From assembly GCF_004340965.1 (NCBI RefSeq), contig NZ_SLYA01000001.1, forward strand, positions 248,001 to 312,000: 64,000 bases of DNA, given 5' to 3'. A program made the translations under genes and the position numbers. The notes beneath the pieces are model-generated. The model had not been told where the DNA came from. It did not search any database and was given only the letters and a program-made list of their open reading frames with translations. This DNA comes from Sphingomonas sp. PP-CE-1A-559 (lineage in GTDB: Bacteria; Pseudomonadota; Alphaproteobacteria; Sphingomonadales; Sphingomonadaceae). Below are positions 52,803-61,501 of the stretch, piece after piece; within the stretch, counting starts at the first letter, position 1; each line of letters begins with the position of its first letter.

Positions 52803-53528
52803 TCACGAACATAGTTCTGTGGCCAATTGCGTGAGCGTATCGGCACTAAAGTCCCAATCCTGTGCCGCGTCTGCATCGGGCGCCGCGCGACCGCCATATT
52901 CGAGCGGGCGAGCAACGTATGCGGTCTGCAGGCCTGCGGCACGGGCGGCGGCGAGGTCGCTATGGTGTGCGGCGACGAGACAGAGTTCGGCCGGATCGAT
53001 CGCCAGCATGCGCGCGGTGGCGAGGTAGGATTCGGCGAGCGGCTTGTAGACGCGGCTGACTTCGGCCCCGAGGATCGCGTCCCAAGGGAGGTGGGCGCGG
53101 CGGGCCATTTCCAGCATCAGTGCGATGTTGCCGTTGCTGAGCGTGACGATCGGATAGCGGACCTTGAGGCGGGTCAGGCCCTCGACCGAGTCGGGCCAGG
53201 GATCGAGCCGGTGCCAGGCGTGAGTCAGGTCGACGAGCGTGGCCTCGTCCAGCGCGGCGGGGTCGATGCCGTGGTGACGGAGCAGGTCTTCGAGCGCCTC
53301 GCGGTGGAGCGTGTCGAGAATGACGAACGGCCGCCGTCCGCTGCGGACCTCCTCGAGCGCCGGTTGATAGCGTTTGCGCCAGCCGTCGGCGAAGCGGTGC
53401 GGGTCGATATCGGTGCGGCCGAGGCGCGCGAGCACGGGCGCGGCGTCGCGCGCGATGCCCGAGCGCCAGTCGACCACGGTGCCGAACACGTCGAACGCGA
53501 GGGCTTTGATCGGGGCGCGATGTACCAT
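52803..53528 (-). CDS. Haloacid dehalogenase, type II
   Basis: 241-aa HAD-superfamily enzyme resembling (S)-2-haloacid dehalogenases. The nucleophile Asp is in A-F-D-V-F-G-T-V-V-D-W near 12, Ser/Asn in T-L-S-N-G-N near 125, Lys in V-Y-K-P-L near 155, and A-A-H-H-S-D-L near 180. These match the type II pattern (D, S-N-G, K, H-x-x-D). It hydrolyses halogenated short acids, or other small substrates in many relatives. ATG 53528 begins the conserved region; the frame extends upstream into a repeat. The flavin halogenase is 14 kb away and no link can be claimed. Confidence 0.88.
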   Translation of the reverse strand: MVHRAPIKALAFDVFGTVVDWRSGIARDAAPVLARLGRTDIDPHRFADGWRKRYQPALEEVRSGRRPFVILDTLHREALEDLLRHHGIDPAALDEATLVDLTHAWHRLDPWPDSVEGLTRLKVRYPIVTLSNGNIALMLEMARRAHLPWDAILGAEVSRVYKPLAESYLATARMLAIDPAELCLVAAHHSDLAAARAAGLQTAYVARPLEYGGRAAPDADAAQDWDFSADTLTQLATELCS

Positions 53529-53647
53529 GGGGGAAAGACGGTGGGAGGCGGCGGTTGGTTCCCGGGAGCGGGGGAGTTCCGGGCCTTTGTGTCGGCCGCC
53601 GTTGAGCGGGGAACTCGGCAATTTATCCCGCCATCCTAGGTGATTAC

Positions 53648-53757
53648 CCACCACCCCGGCGGAGGCCGGGGCCCAATTGGGAAACGTGGATTGGCGAACG
53701 CCGTCCGCTGTTACGACGACCTCTCCAATTGGGCCCCGGCCTCCGCCGGGGTGGTGG
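53648..53757. repeat. Palindromic repeat family A, copy 2
   Basis: Outer arms are CCACCACCCCGGCGGAGGCC and its perfect complement; inner arms are CCCAATTGG and CCAATTGGG. 110 bases. It lies between the haloacid dehalogenase start and the 3' end of the GGDEF-EAL gene. Confidence 0.9.
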
Positions 53758-53809
53758 CCTTTTACCGGTCTCCCGCAAAGTCGGACTGACTGCCGCTCGG
53801 CCGCCTAAC

Positions 53810-56464
53810 TCACCCAGTCCGGCGAAGACGCGCGGAGTGGCCCTGGTTCAGCCGTTCCAGATTGAACGCCTCGTGGAACTCGATTCCCGCCTTGCCGGCG
53901 CGGGCCCAGCGGATGCGGGCGCCGAACATCTGGTCCTCGACCAGTTCGATCTGCATCTCGACGCCATCGGGGTTGCCGTCGATCCGCAGCCCGTCGAGCA
54001 TCGCGCCCGTGGTCGAGATGTCGCGGATGCGGACGTCGCCGCGAACCCCGTCGATCGCGATCCGGGCGGAGCGCAGCATCTTGGTGCGCGGCGCGCGACT
54101 CACCTTGAAGCCGCTCGCGGCGGCGGTGCCGTTCTCGACGCCCAATTGCCGCAAAGCCTCGTCCGCGCGGACCGGGCGGCCATAGACATAGCCCTGGATA
54201 TGGCTGCACCCGAGGTCGCGGATCAGGTCGATCTCGTCCTGCACCTCGACCCCCTCGGCGGTCGTCTCCATGCCGAGCGTGTCGGCGAGCGTGACGATCG
54301 CCTTGATGATCGCGGCGTTGCGATTGCCCGGCTCGGCGGCGCCACGCACGAACGACTGATCAATCTTGATCTTGTCGAACGGCGCGTTGCGCAGATAGCC
54401 GAGCGACGAATAACCGGTGCCGAAATCGTCCAACGCAAGCCGCACGCCGATCCCCTTCAGCGCCTTGAACATCTGTTCCGAAGAGCGCGTCTCGTCGAGG
54501 AATACGCCTTCGGTGATCTCCAGTTCGAGTCTGCCTGCGGCGATCCCCGACTGCGCGAGCGCACTGGTGACGAGCGAAGGCAAAGCAGGGTTGGCGAACT
54601 GGATCGGCGAGACGTTGACCGCGACGCGCACCGAGCCCGGCCAGCGCGCCGCCTCCAGGCACGCGGTCCGCAGCACCCACTCTCCGATCGCCTCGATCAG
54701 CCCGCATTCCTCCGCGACCGGGATGAAGTCGGCGGGCGAGACGAGTCCCCGCGTCGGGTGGTTCCAACGGATCAGTGCTTCGTAGCCGACGATCTGCGCC
54801 GACTTCGTGCTGACGATCGGCTGGTAGCAGAGGTGGAACGCGCCATCTGAGATCGCCGCGCGCAGGTCATCCTCGAGTAGTTTCCGCGTGCGCGCGCCGG
54901 TCAGCATGTCGTCCGAATAGAAGCGGTGGACGCCGCGGCCATCGGCCTTGGCGGCGTACAGCGCGAGATCGGCGTTACGGACGAGCGTCTCGGCGTCGTC
55001 GCCATCGTCGGGTGCGATTGCGATGCCGATCGAGCAGCCGATCGTGACCGACGTCCCGCTGATGAAATAGGGTTCGGACAGCGAGGCGATGACTTCGCGG
55101 GACAACGCGGCGAGCGTATCGCGGTCGGCGATGCCGGGCAGCACGACCTGGAACTCGTCGCCGCCAAGCCGCCCGACCAGCCCTGCGTCCGCGATGCCGC
55201 GCTGGAGTCGTTGCGCGACCTGTTTCAATAGCGTGTCGCCCGCCTGGTGACCCAGCGTATCGTTGACCGCCTTGAACCGATCGAGATCCATCAGGAACAG
55301 CGACGTCGCGCGGTAAGGCCCGGTCTTCTGCGCGAGCGTCTTGTCGAGCGACGAGCGCATCCGCTGGCGGTTCGCAAGCCCGGTGAGCCCGTCGAACAGC
55401 GCCAGCCGCGTGATCTCGGCTTCCGACTTGCGTTGTTCGGTCAGATCGCGGCCCGAGCCGATGAAACCCTGGAAGCGCCCGAGATCGTCGACCACCGGCC
55501 TTCCCGAGATCGACCACCAGCGTTCGCAATCGGGCGAGGTCGCGGCGCACACCGAATAGTCCGAGAACGACGTGCGCGAGGCGATGTGGAAGGCGAGCGT
55601 CCGCTCGGTGCCGGGCGCGTCGTTGTCCATGCGGAACAGGTCGGTGACCGGTTGCCCGACCGCGTCGTCGGCAAGGCCGAGTTCGTCGGTCACCTTGGCG
55701 GACAGATAGGTCAGGCGGCCCTGGCGGTCGGCTTCCCAGAACCAGCCGGTACCCTGGTCCTCGAATTCTGCGACCATCCGGATCGCGAGGCGGCCTTCGT
55801 TCGCGTTCTCGGCGCGGTGCAGCTCCTGCGCGACGTCGATCCGCGCGAGGCGGTGCGCGACGATCCCCAAGCTGCCGAGGAACACGATCGCGACCGCTAG
55901 CGGCGCGCCGATTCCCGCGCAGACCGCGAGCATCACGACGATCCCGACGCCGAGCCCGAGCGTCGCGGCGCGGACTGCGTGGACGCTGACCGCGGTGACC
56001 GCGATCATCCCCAGCACCGCGACGCAGCAGGCGAGTTGCAGCGACCCCGACGGTGCGCGCGCGACGGTCCACAATAGTGACAGGGACAGCGCGGCGACCC
56101 CCGCGACCCCGACGGTAAGCGCGCGGTTGCGCTTATAGGCAGGCCATTCTCGCAATCCCGGCAGGCGCAGCACGCCGAACACGCCTGCCGATAGCGCCGC
56201 CAGGATCGCGGCATGGATGCCGATCGACGGGACGATAGTGCCAAGACCGGCGGCAGGCGGTGCGATCAGCGCAAGCGCGACGAGGAGGGCACAGCCGACC
56301 ATCTGCGTGGCAACCGCGATCGGCCATGTTTCCGCGACCTGCGCGAGCTTGCGATCGAGGAGTTCGGCAACCTGTTCGCGCGAATCCTCGCCGAGCCCGA
56401 ACACGGCGGGGGCTGGCGATCGATCGCGCGCGCGGCGATCCGCGACGGGGAGGGGAGCGTACAT
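53810..56464 (-). CDS. Membrane-bound GGDEF-EAL-PilZ cyclic-di-GMP protein
   Basis: 884 aa. Hydrophobic segments between about 52 and 220 make six to eight inner-membrane helices. A PAS domain (about 235-345) follows. The GGDEF domain has an intact G-G-D-E-F near 434, and the EAL domain has E-A-L near 560 plus D-D-F-G-T-G-Y-S-S near 670, so both halves keep their catalytic motifs. A PilZ-type c-di-GMP-binding domain ends the protein (about 793-880; R-x-A-R near its start, D-I-S-T-T-G-A). It may switch between cyclase and phosphodiesterase under self-sensing. It appears to be a single-gene unit. Confidence 0.94.
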   Translation of the reverse strand: MYAPLPVADRRARDRSPAPAVFGLGEDSREQVAELLDRKLAQVAETWPIAVATQMVGCALLVALALIAPPAAGLGTIVPSIGIHAAILAALSAGVFGVLRLPGLREWPAYKRNRALTVGVAGVAALSLSLLWTVARAPSGSLQLACCVAVLGMIAVTAVSVHAVRAATLGLGVGIVVMLAVCAGIGAPLAVAIVFLGSLGIVAHRLARIDVAQELHRAENANEGRLAIRMVAEFEDQGTGWFWEADRQGRLTYLSAKVTDELGLADDAVGQPVTDLFRMDNDAPGTERTLAFHIASRTSFSDYSVCAATSPDCERWWSISGRPVVDDLGRFQGFIGSGRDLTEQRKSEAEITRLALFDGLTGLANRQRMRSSLDKTLAQKTGPYRATSLFLMDLDRFKAVNDTLGHQAGDTLLKQVAQRLQRGIADAGLVGRLGGDEFQVVLPGIADRDTLAALSREVIASLSEPYFISGTSVTIGCSIGIAIAPDDGDDAETLVRNADLALYAAKADGRGVHRFYSDDMLTGARTRKLLEDDLRAAISDGAFHLCYQPIVSTKSAQIVGYEALIRWNHPTRGLVSPADFIPVAEECGLIEAIGEWVLRTACLEAARWPGSVRVAVNVSPIQFANPALPSLVTSALAQSGIAAGRLELEITEGVFLDETRSSEQMFKALKGIGVRLALDDFGTGYSSLGYLRNAPFDKIKIDQSFVRGAAEPGNRNAAIIKAIVTLADTLGMETTAEGVEVQDEIDLIRDLGCSHIQGYVYGRPVRADEALRQLGVENGTAAASGFKVSRAPRTKMLRSARIAIDGVRGDVRIRDISTTGAMLDGLRIDGNPDGVEMQIELVEDQMFGARIRWARAGKAGIEFHEAFNLERLNQGHSARLRRTG

Positions 56465-56554
56465 CCAACCGTTCTGACTGGAATATCTTGCTGATACGGT
56501 AAGATTGGCGGGACGCGAAAAAAACTTCGTCCGCTCAGTGCGTTATAAAGGCGA

Positions 56555-56589
56555 AGGGAACGGAGTTGCGTCTGGCTATTCCGTTCCCT
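56555..56589 (-). terminator. Terminator-like hairpin after the efflux operon
   Basis: AGGGAACGGA and TCCGTTCCCT form a perfect 10-base-pair stem with a 15-base loop, 9 bases after the stop of the NodT-type gene on the minus strand. The tract that follows has only a short CCTTT. Confidence 0.6.
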
Positions 56590-56597
56590 CCGACGTT

Positions 56598-58205
56598 TCA
56601 GTCCGTTTCCGGTCGCGGTGCGCCGCTCATGGTCACCGGTTGTGGCCCGCCGGCAGTGGCTTCGAGCGTCGAGTCACCGCCCAGCACGCGGTACAGCGTC
56701 ACGCGGTTGCTCGCGCCGACGAGCTGCGTCGCGACGAGGTTGCGTTGCGCGGTGTAGAGCGAGCGTTGCGCGTCGAGCGAGTTGAGGAAGGTGTCGATGC
56801 CGCCGCGATAGCGCGCGTCGGACAGGCGATACGTGTCCAGCGCCGCTTCGGAGAAGTTCTGGTTCGCCTTCAACTGGTCGGCGATCGTGCCCTGGCGTGC
56901 GAGCGCGTCGGCGGTTTCCTGGAACGCGGTCTGGATCGTCTTCTCGTAGGTCGCGAGCGCGGCGTCGCGTTGCGCCTTCGAATAGGCGACGCCGGCGATC
57001 CCGGCACCGGCGCGGAAGATCGGGTAGCTGACCGAGGGCGCGACCGAATAGTTGAACGCGCCGCCGCTGAACAGCGAGGTGAGCGACGTGCTGGCGAACC
57101 CGAGGATCCCGGTGAGCGAAATCTTCGGGAACAGTTCCGCGCGGGCTGCGCCGATCTCGGCATTGGTGGCGCGGAGTTCGTATTCGGATTCGACGACGTC
57201 GGGGCGGCGCAGGAGGATGCTGCTGTCGAGCCCGGCCGGCAGCGTCGCGACGGTCGGCAAAGCCTGCTCGATCGAGGCGGGCAACAGGCTGGCATCGACA
57301 GGCGCGCCGACCAGCAGTTGCAGCGCGTTGACGTCCTGCGCGAGCGCGGTGCGTTGCTGCGCAAGGTCGGACTGCGCGGTGAACAGGATCTGCTGCGCCT
57401 GGCGGAGATCGGTGCGCGGGGCGACGCCGCCGCGCAGCCGCGCGTTGGTCAGCGTGACGCTGCGCTGCGAACTCGTGACGGTGTCCTGCGCGATCTTGAG
57501 CAGGCTCTGGTCCGACGCGTAGGTGAGCCACGCATCGGCGATGTCGCCGACGAGCGTCAGACGGGTCGCGCGCGCGGCGGCTTCGGTCGCGAAATAGCGA
57601 TCGAGCGCGGCGCTGGTGAGCGAGCGGATGCGGCCGAACAGGTCGAGCTCGAACGCGGTGGTGCCGAGATCGACCGAGAAGGCGCTGTTCGAGCTAGATG
57701 AGCTGACTACCGATCCGGTGCCGGTGCCGGTCCCGCCTGTACCGGTCCCGGTGCCTGTACCGGTCCCGGTGCCCGTGCCAGTCCCGGTTCCCGTATTCCC
57801 GGTGCCCGTTCCGGTCCCGGTATTACCGCCCGTTCCGCTCGTAACGGTGTTGCGCGTGCCGTTGCCACCGCCCGAATAGGTGTAGCGGCCGCTGGCATCG
57901 ACCTGCGGCAACAGGTCGGCGCGCTGGATGCGGTACTGCGCGCGGGTCGACGCGATGTTGGCGGCGGCGACGCGGAGATCGCGGTTGTTCGCGAGCGCCT
58001 GGACGATGATCTGCTGGAGTCGCGGGTCCTTGAAGACGTCTCGGTAGGTGATCGCCGGCAGCGCCGCCTCGGACTGGCGCAGGTACGCGTCGCCGACCGG
58101 GAGAGACGGCGGCACGGGGAGTTCGGTCCGCGCGTATTTTGGCGCGAGCGAGCAGCCGGCGAGCGCGGTCGAGGCGGCGAGGATCAGGACTAGCGAGCGC
58201 ATCAT
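56598..58205 (-). CDS. NodT/OprM-family outer-membrane efflux lipoprotein
   Basis: 535 aa, the outer-membrane duct of the RND pump encoded just upstream. The lipoprotein signal has lipobox L-A-G-C (Cys 18). Two OEP repeats with long helices follow. Between the first beta strand (Y-T-Y-S-G-G-G) and T-T-A-F-E-L-D-L-F-G, residues 122-164 are a Gly-Thr tract of near-perfect G-T repeats. In OprM this is the first surface-exposed hairpin loop, so the tract should be extracellular. The start overlaps the pump's stop (ATGA with ATG 58205, or TGATG with ATG 58202). Confidence 0.93.
   Translation of the reverse strand: MMRSLVLILAASTALAGCSLAPKYARTELPVPPSLPVGDAYLRQSEAALPAITYRDVFKDPRLQQIIVQALANNRDLRVAAANIASTRAQYRIQRADLLPQVDASGRYTYSGGGNGTRNTVTSGTGGNTGTGTGTGNTGTGTGTGTGTGTGTGTGTGGTGTGTGSVVSSSSSNSAFSVDLGTTAFELDLFGRIRSLTSAALDRYFATEAAARATRLTLVGDIADAWLTYASDQSLLKIAQDTVTSSQRSVTLTNARLRGGVAPRTDLRQAQQILFTAQSDLAQQRTALAQDVNALQLLVGAPVDASLLPASIEQALPTVATLPAGLDSSILLRRPDVVESEYELRATNAEIGAARAELFPKISLTGILGFASTSLTSLFSGGAFNYSVAPSVSYPIFRAGAGIAGVAYSKAQRDAALATYEKTIQTAFQETADALARQGTIADQLKANQNFSEAALDTYRLSDARYRGGIDTFLNSLDAQRSLYTAQRNLVATQLVGASNRVTLYRVLGGDSTLEATAGGPQPVTMSGAPRPETD
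57714..57838. repeat. Degenerate 6-base repeat tract (CCGGTG/CCGGTC) inside the efflux gene
   Basis: About 20 units of CCGGT(C/G/A) and variants encode the Gly-Thr loop on the minus strand. Unit length is a multiple of three, so slippage would change loop length without breaking the frame. Confidence 0.8.
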
Positions 58206-61200
58206 GCGGGCTCCGGCCGGTGAGGGCCCTGTGGTTCGGGTGGTCCGAGCGGTTCGTTGTGATCGCTATCGGATCCGTGGCCATCATGGTCGTGGTCGTC
58301 ATGGCCCTGGAAGCCGGTCGGCTTGCCACGCAGCTTGGCGATGCCGTCGCGCGCGCCGCGGCGGACGAGGACGAAGAACAGCGGGATATAGAAGATCGCA
58401 AGGATCGTCGCGGTCAGCATGCCGCCGACCACTGCCGTCCCGATCGCGATACGGCTGTTCGCGCCGGCACCGGTCGACAGCGCAAGCGGCAACACGCCGA
58501 GGATGAACGCGAACGACGTCATCAGGATCGGGCGCAACCGGATCTTCGCCGCGGACAGCGCCGCCTCGATGACGCGCTTGCCCTTCTTCTCCTCCTGCTC
58601 GGCGAACTCGATCATCAGGATCGCGTTCTTCGCGGCCAGGCCCATCGTCGTCAGCAGGCCGATCTGGAGATACACGTCGTTGATGAGGCCACGCAGCGTC
58701 ACCGCGAGGATCGCGCCGACGAGGCCGAGCGGGATGACGAGGAGCACAGCGATCGGGATCGACCAGCTCTCGTACAGCGCGGCCAGGCACAGGAACACGA
58801 CCAGCAGCGACAACCCGTATAGGATCGGCGCCTGACCCGAGGACAGGCGTTCTTGATACGACAGGCCCGACCATGCGACCGAGGTGCCAGGGATCTGCCC
58901 CGCAAGCTCGGCAATCCGGTTCATCGCGTCGCCCGAGCTGACACCCGGCGCGCCCGACCCCTGGATCTCGTACGAGGCAATGCCGTTGAAGCGCGACAGC
59001 GTCGTCGGTGCCTGGCCCCAACTGGTCTTCGCGAACGACGAGAATGGCGCCATCTGGCCGTTCGAGCCGCGCACGAACCACTGGCTGAGGTCGGATGGCT
59101 GCGCGCGGAACTGTGCGTCGCCCTGGACATAGACGCGCTTGACGCGGCCGCGATCGATGAAGTCGTTGACGTACTGACCACCCCAGGCGGTCGACAGCGT
59201 CGAGTTCACATTGGCTTGCGTGAGGCCGAGCGTGGACAGCTTCTGCTGGTCGGCGTCGACGCGCAACGTGGCGACGTCGGGCAGTTCGGTCAGGCGGATC
59301 GCGGTCAGCGACGAGTCGGCGCGGGCGAGCGCGAGCAGCTTGTCGCGCGCGGCGTTGAACTCGACCTGGCTGAGCCCGCCGGCGTTCTGCAACTCCATCG
59401 TGAAGCCGTTCGACGAGCCGAGACCACGGACCGCCGGTGGCACCAGCGAGTAGACCTGCGCGTCGCGGAAGCCTGCAAACGCCTTCGACGCGCGACCGGT
59501 GATCGCCTCCGCGGTGTTTTCCTTGCCCTTGCGATCGTCCCACGGCGCGAACGCGATGAAGCCTTGCCCCGTGTTCTGGCCGCTCGCGCCGCCGCCGCCG
59601 CCACCGCTGACGGTGAACATCGTGCGGACGTTGGCCTTCTCGTTGGTGTAGTAATATTGCTCGATCTGCTTCTGCAGCGCGAAGGTGCGGCCTTGCGTGG
59701 CGCCCGCGGGAAGCTGGAACTGGACGATGCCCGAGCCCTGGTCCTCGGTCGGCAGGAAGCCCGTCGGCAGCCGCAGGAACAGTACCGCGAGCACCGCGAC
59801 GATCACCGCGTAGATCAGCAGAAACAGCCACTTGCGGTCGATCACCGACTGCACCGCACTGGTGTATTTCTGCGTGCCCTTCTCGAACCCGCTGTTGAAC
59901 TTGTCGCCAGCGCGCGTGAAAAAGTGCGCTACTTTCGGGAATTTACGTTCGCCCCAACTCTTCTCGGTGTTGCCGTCAGCGTCCTTCTTCTTCTGCTTGA
60001 GCAACGTCGCGGTGAGGGCAGGGGAGAGGATCAGCGCGACGAGCACCGACAGGACCATCGCCGAGACCATCGTCAGCGAGAACTGGCGGTAGATCACGCC
60101 GGTGGAGCCGCCGAAGAACGCCATCGGCAGGAACACCGCCGACAGGACGAGCGCGATCGCGACCAGCGCGACGGTGATCTCGTTCATCGACTCGATCGTC
60201 GCCTCCCGAGGCGTCATCTCGGGATTTTCCTCCATCAGGCGCTCGACGTTCTCGACCACGACGATCGCGTCGTCGACCAGCAAGCCGATCGCGAGCACGA
60301 GTCCGAACAGCGTCAACGTGTTGATCGAGAAGCCAGCGAGATAGAACACGCCGAACGTGCCGAGCAGCACGACGGGCACGGCGATCGTCGGGATCAGCGT
60401 CGCGCGCCAGCTTTGCAGGAACACGAACATGACAATGACGACGAGGATGACGGCCTCGATCAGCGTCTTCACGACCTCGTCGATCGACAGCTTGATGAAG
60501 TCCGTCGTGTCGTTGGCGTAGGCGAATTTCAGGCCGGGCGGGAAGCTCTTGGCGGACTTGGCGACGAACGCCTTGACCAGTTCGGCGGTCTTGAGCGCGT
60601 CGGCGCCGGGCGCGAGCAGCACCGCGATACCGGCGCCGGGATGCGCGTTGACGCGGCTGCGTGCGTTGTAGTTCTCCGCGCCCAGCTCGATCCGGGCGAC
60701 GTCGCGCAGCTTGACCACCGCGCTGTCGTTGGTGGTCTTCAGGATGATGTTGGCGAACTGCTCGGGCGTCTGGAGGCGCGACTGTGCGGTGACGGTCGCG
60801 TTCAGCATCTGCGTGTCGGGCTGGGGTTGCCCGCCGAGTTCGCCGGCGGCGACTTCGGTGTTCTGCGCCTGGATCGCGGTCGTCACGTCGCTCGGGATCA
60901 GCTGGTAGCTGGCGAGCTTGTTCGGGTTCAGCCAGATTCGCATCGCGTATTGCGCGCCGAACACGTTGCTGTCGCCGATGCCGGGAATACGGCCGAGCGG
61001 GTCCTGCAGGTTCGAGACGAGATAGTCGGAGACGTCCTGGTTGGTCAGCTTGTCGGTCTCGTCATAGACGCCGACGATCAGCAAATTGTCCGGGTTCGAT
61101 TTGCGGACAACGAGGCCCTGCTGCTGGACCTGTTGCGGCAGGCGGGACAGCGTCTGCTGGACCTGGTTCTGGACCTGGACCTGCGCGATGTCGGGATCGG

Positions 61201-61495
61201 TGCCCTTCTCGAACGTCACGGTGATATTCACCGAGCCGCGCGACGACGACGACGAGCTGAAATAGATCAGCCCGTCGATGCCGGTCAGCGATTGCTCTAC
61301 GACCTGCGTGACGCTGTTCTGGATGGTCTGCGCGTTGGCACCCGGGAAGGTCGCGCGGACGGTCACCTGTGGCGGTGCGACGTCGGGGTACTGCGCGATC
61401 GGCAGGCTCATGATCGCGCCGATGCCGCCAAGCATCACGATGATCGCGAGCACCCAGGCGAAGATCGGGCGATCGATGAAGACACGGGATAACAT
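58202..61495 (-). CDS. RND multidrug efflux permease (HAE1 family)
   Basis: 1097-aa inner-membrane proton antiporter of the AcrB/MexB type, starting M-L-S-R-V-F-I-D-R-P-I-F. The paired Asp of the proton relay lies in G-L-L-V-D-D-A-I near 410 and the Lys in A-A-K-N-A-I-L near 954. The large periplasmic loops follow TM1 and TM7. It is 40-50 residues longer than AcrB. The extra includes a C-terminal cytoplasmic tail of about 37 residues rich in His, Asp and Pro (G-H-D-D-H-D-H-D-G-H-G), unusual for the family. It lies between its fusion protein (6 bases upstream) and its outer-membrane factor (overlapping). Confidence 0.95.
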   Translation of the reverse strand: MLSRVFIDRPIFAWVLAIIVMLGGIGAIMSLPIAQYPDVAPPQVTVRATFPGANAQTIQNSVTQVVEQSLTGIDGLIYFSSSSSSRGSVNITVTFEKGTDPDIAQVQVQNQVQQTLSRLPQQVQQQGLVVRKSNPDNLLIVGVYDETDKLTNQDVSDYLVSNLQDPLGRIPGIGDSNVFGAQYAMRIWLNPNKLASYQLIPSDVTTAIQAQNTEVAAGELGGQPQPDTQMLNATVTAQSRLQTPEQFANIILKTTNDSAVVKLRDVARIELGAENYNARSRVNAHPGAGIAVLLAPGADALKTAELVKAFVAKSAKSFPPGLKFAYANDTTDFIKLSIDEVVKTLIEAVILVVIVMFVFLQSWRATLIPTIAVPVVLLGTFGVFYLAGFSINTLTLFGLVLAIGLLVDDAIVVVENVERLMEENPEMTPREATIESMNEITVALVAIALVLSAVFLPMAFFGGSTGVIYRQFSLTMVSAMVLSVLVALILSPALTATLLKQKKKDADGNTEKSWGERKFPKVAHFFTRAGDKFNSGFEKGTQKYTSAVQSVIDRKWLFLLIYAVIVAVLAVLFLRLPTGFLPTEDQGSGIVQFQLPAGATQGRTFALQKQIEQYYYTNEKANVRTMFTVSGGGGGGASGQNTGQGFIAFAPWDDRKGKENTAEAITGRASKAFAGFRDAQVYSLVPPAVRGLGSSNGFTMELQNAGGLSQVEFNAARDKLLALARADSSLTAIRLTELPDVATLRVDADQQKLSTLGLTQANVNSTLSTAWGGQYVNDFIDRGRVKRVYVQGDAQFRAQPSDLSQWFVRGSNGQMAPFSSFAKTSWGQAPTTLSRFNGIASYEIQGSGAPGVSSGDAMNRIAELAGQIPGTSVAWSGLSYQERLSSGQAPILYGLSLLVVFLCLAALYESWSIPIAVLLVIPLGLVGAILAVTLRGLINDVYLQIGLLTTMGLAAKNAILMIEFAEQEEKKGKRVIEAALSAAKIRLRPILMTSFAFILGVLPLALSTGAGANSRIAIGTAVVGGMLTATILAIFYIPLFFVLVRRGARDGIAKLRGKPTGFQGHDDHDHDGHGSDSDHNEPLGPPEPQGPHRPEPA

Positions 61496-61501
61496 AAGGG
61501 C

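Noticed and set aside
52803..53528. Functional pairing of the haloacid dehalogenase with the flavin halogenase
   Set aside because: They are 14 kb apart in different transcription units, and the dehalogenase family acts on short haloacids; no evidence links them.
53648..53757. Palindromic repeats as a CRISPR array or insertion-sequence ends
   Set aside because: Each element is a single self-complementary unit, not a regular repeat-spacer series, and no transposase or target duplication is visible.
57714..57838. Possible CRISPR or minisatellite array
   Set aside because: Units are six bases with no spacers and lie in frame inside the efflux gene; it is a coding repeat.
58853..61492. 879-codon plus-strand frame opposite the RND pump
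   Set aside because: Antisense shadow of an unmistakable AcrB-type gene.
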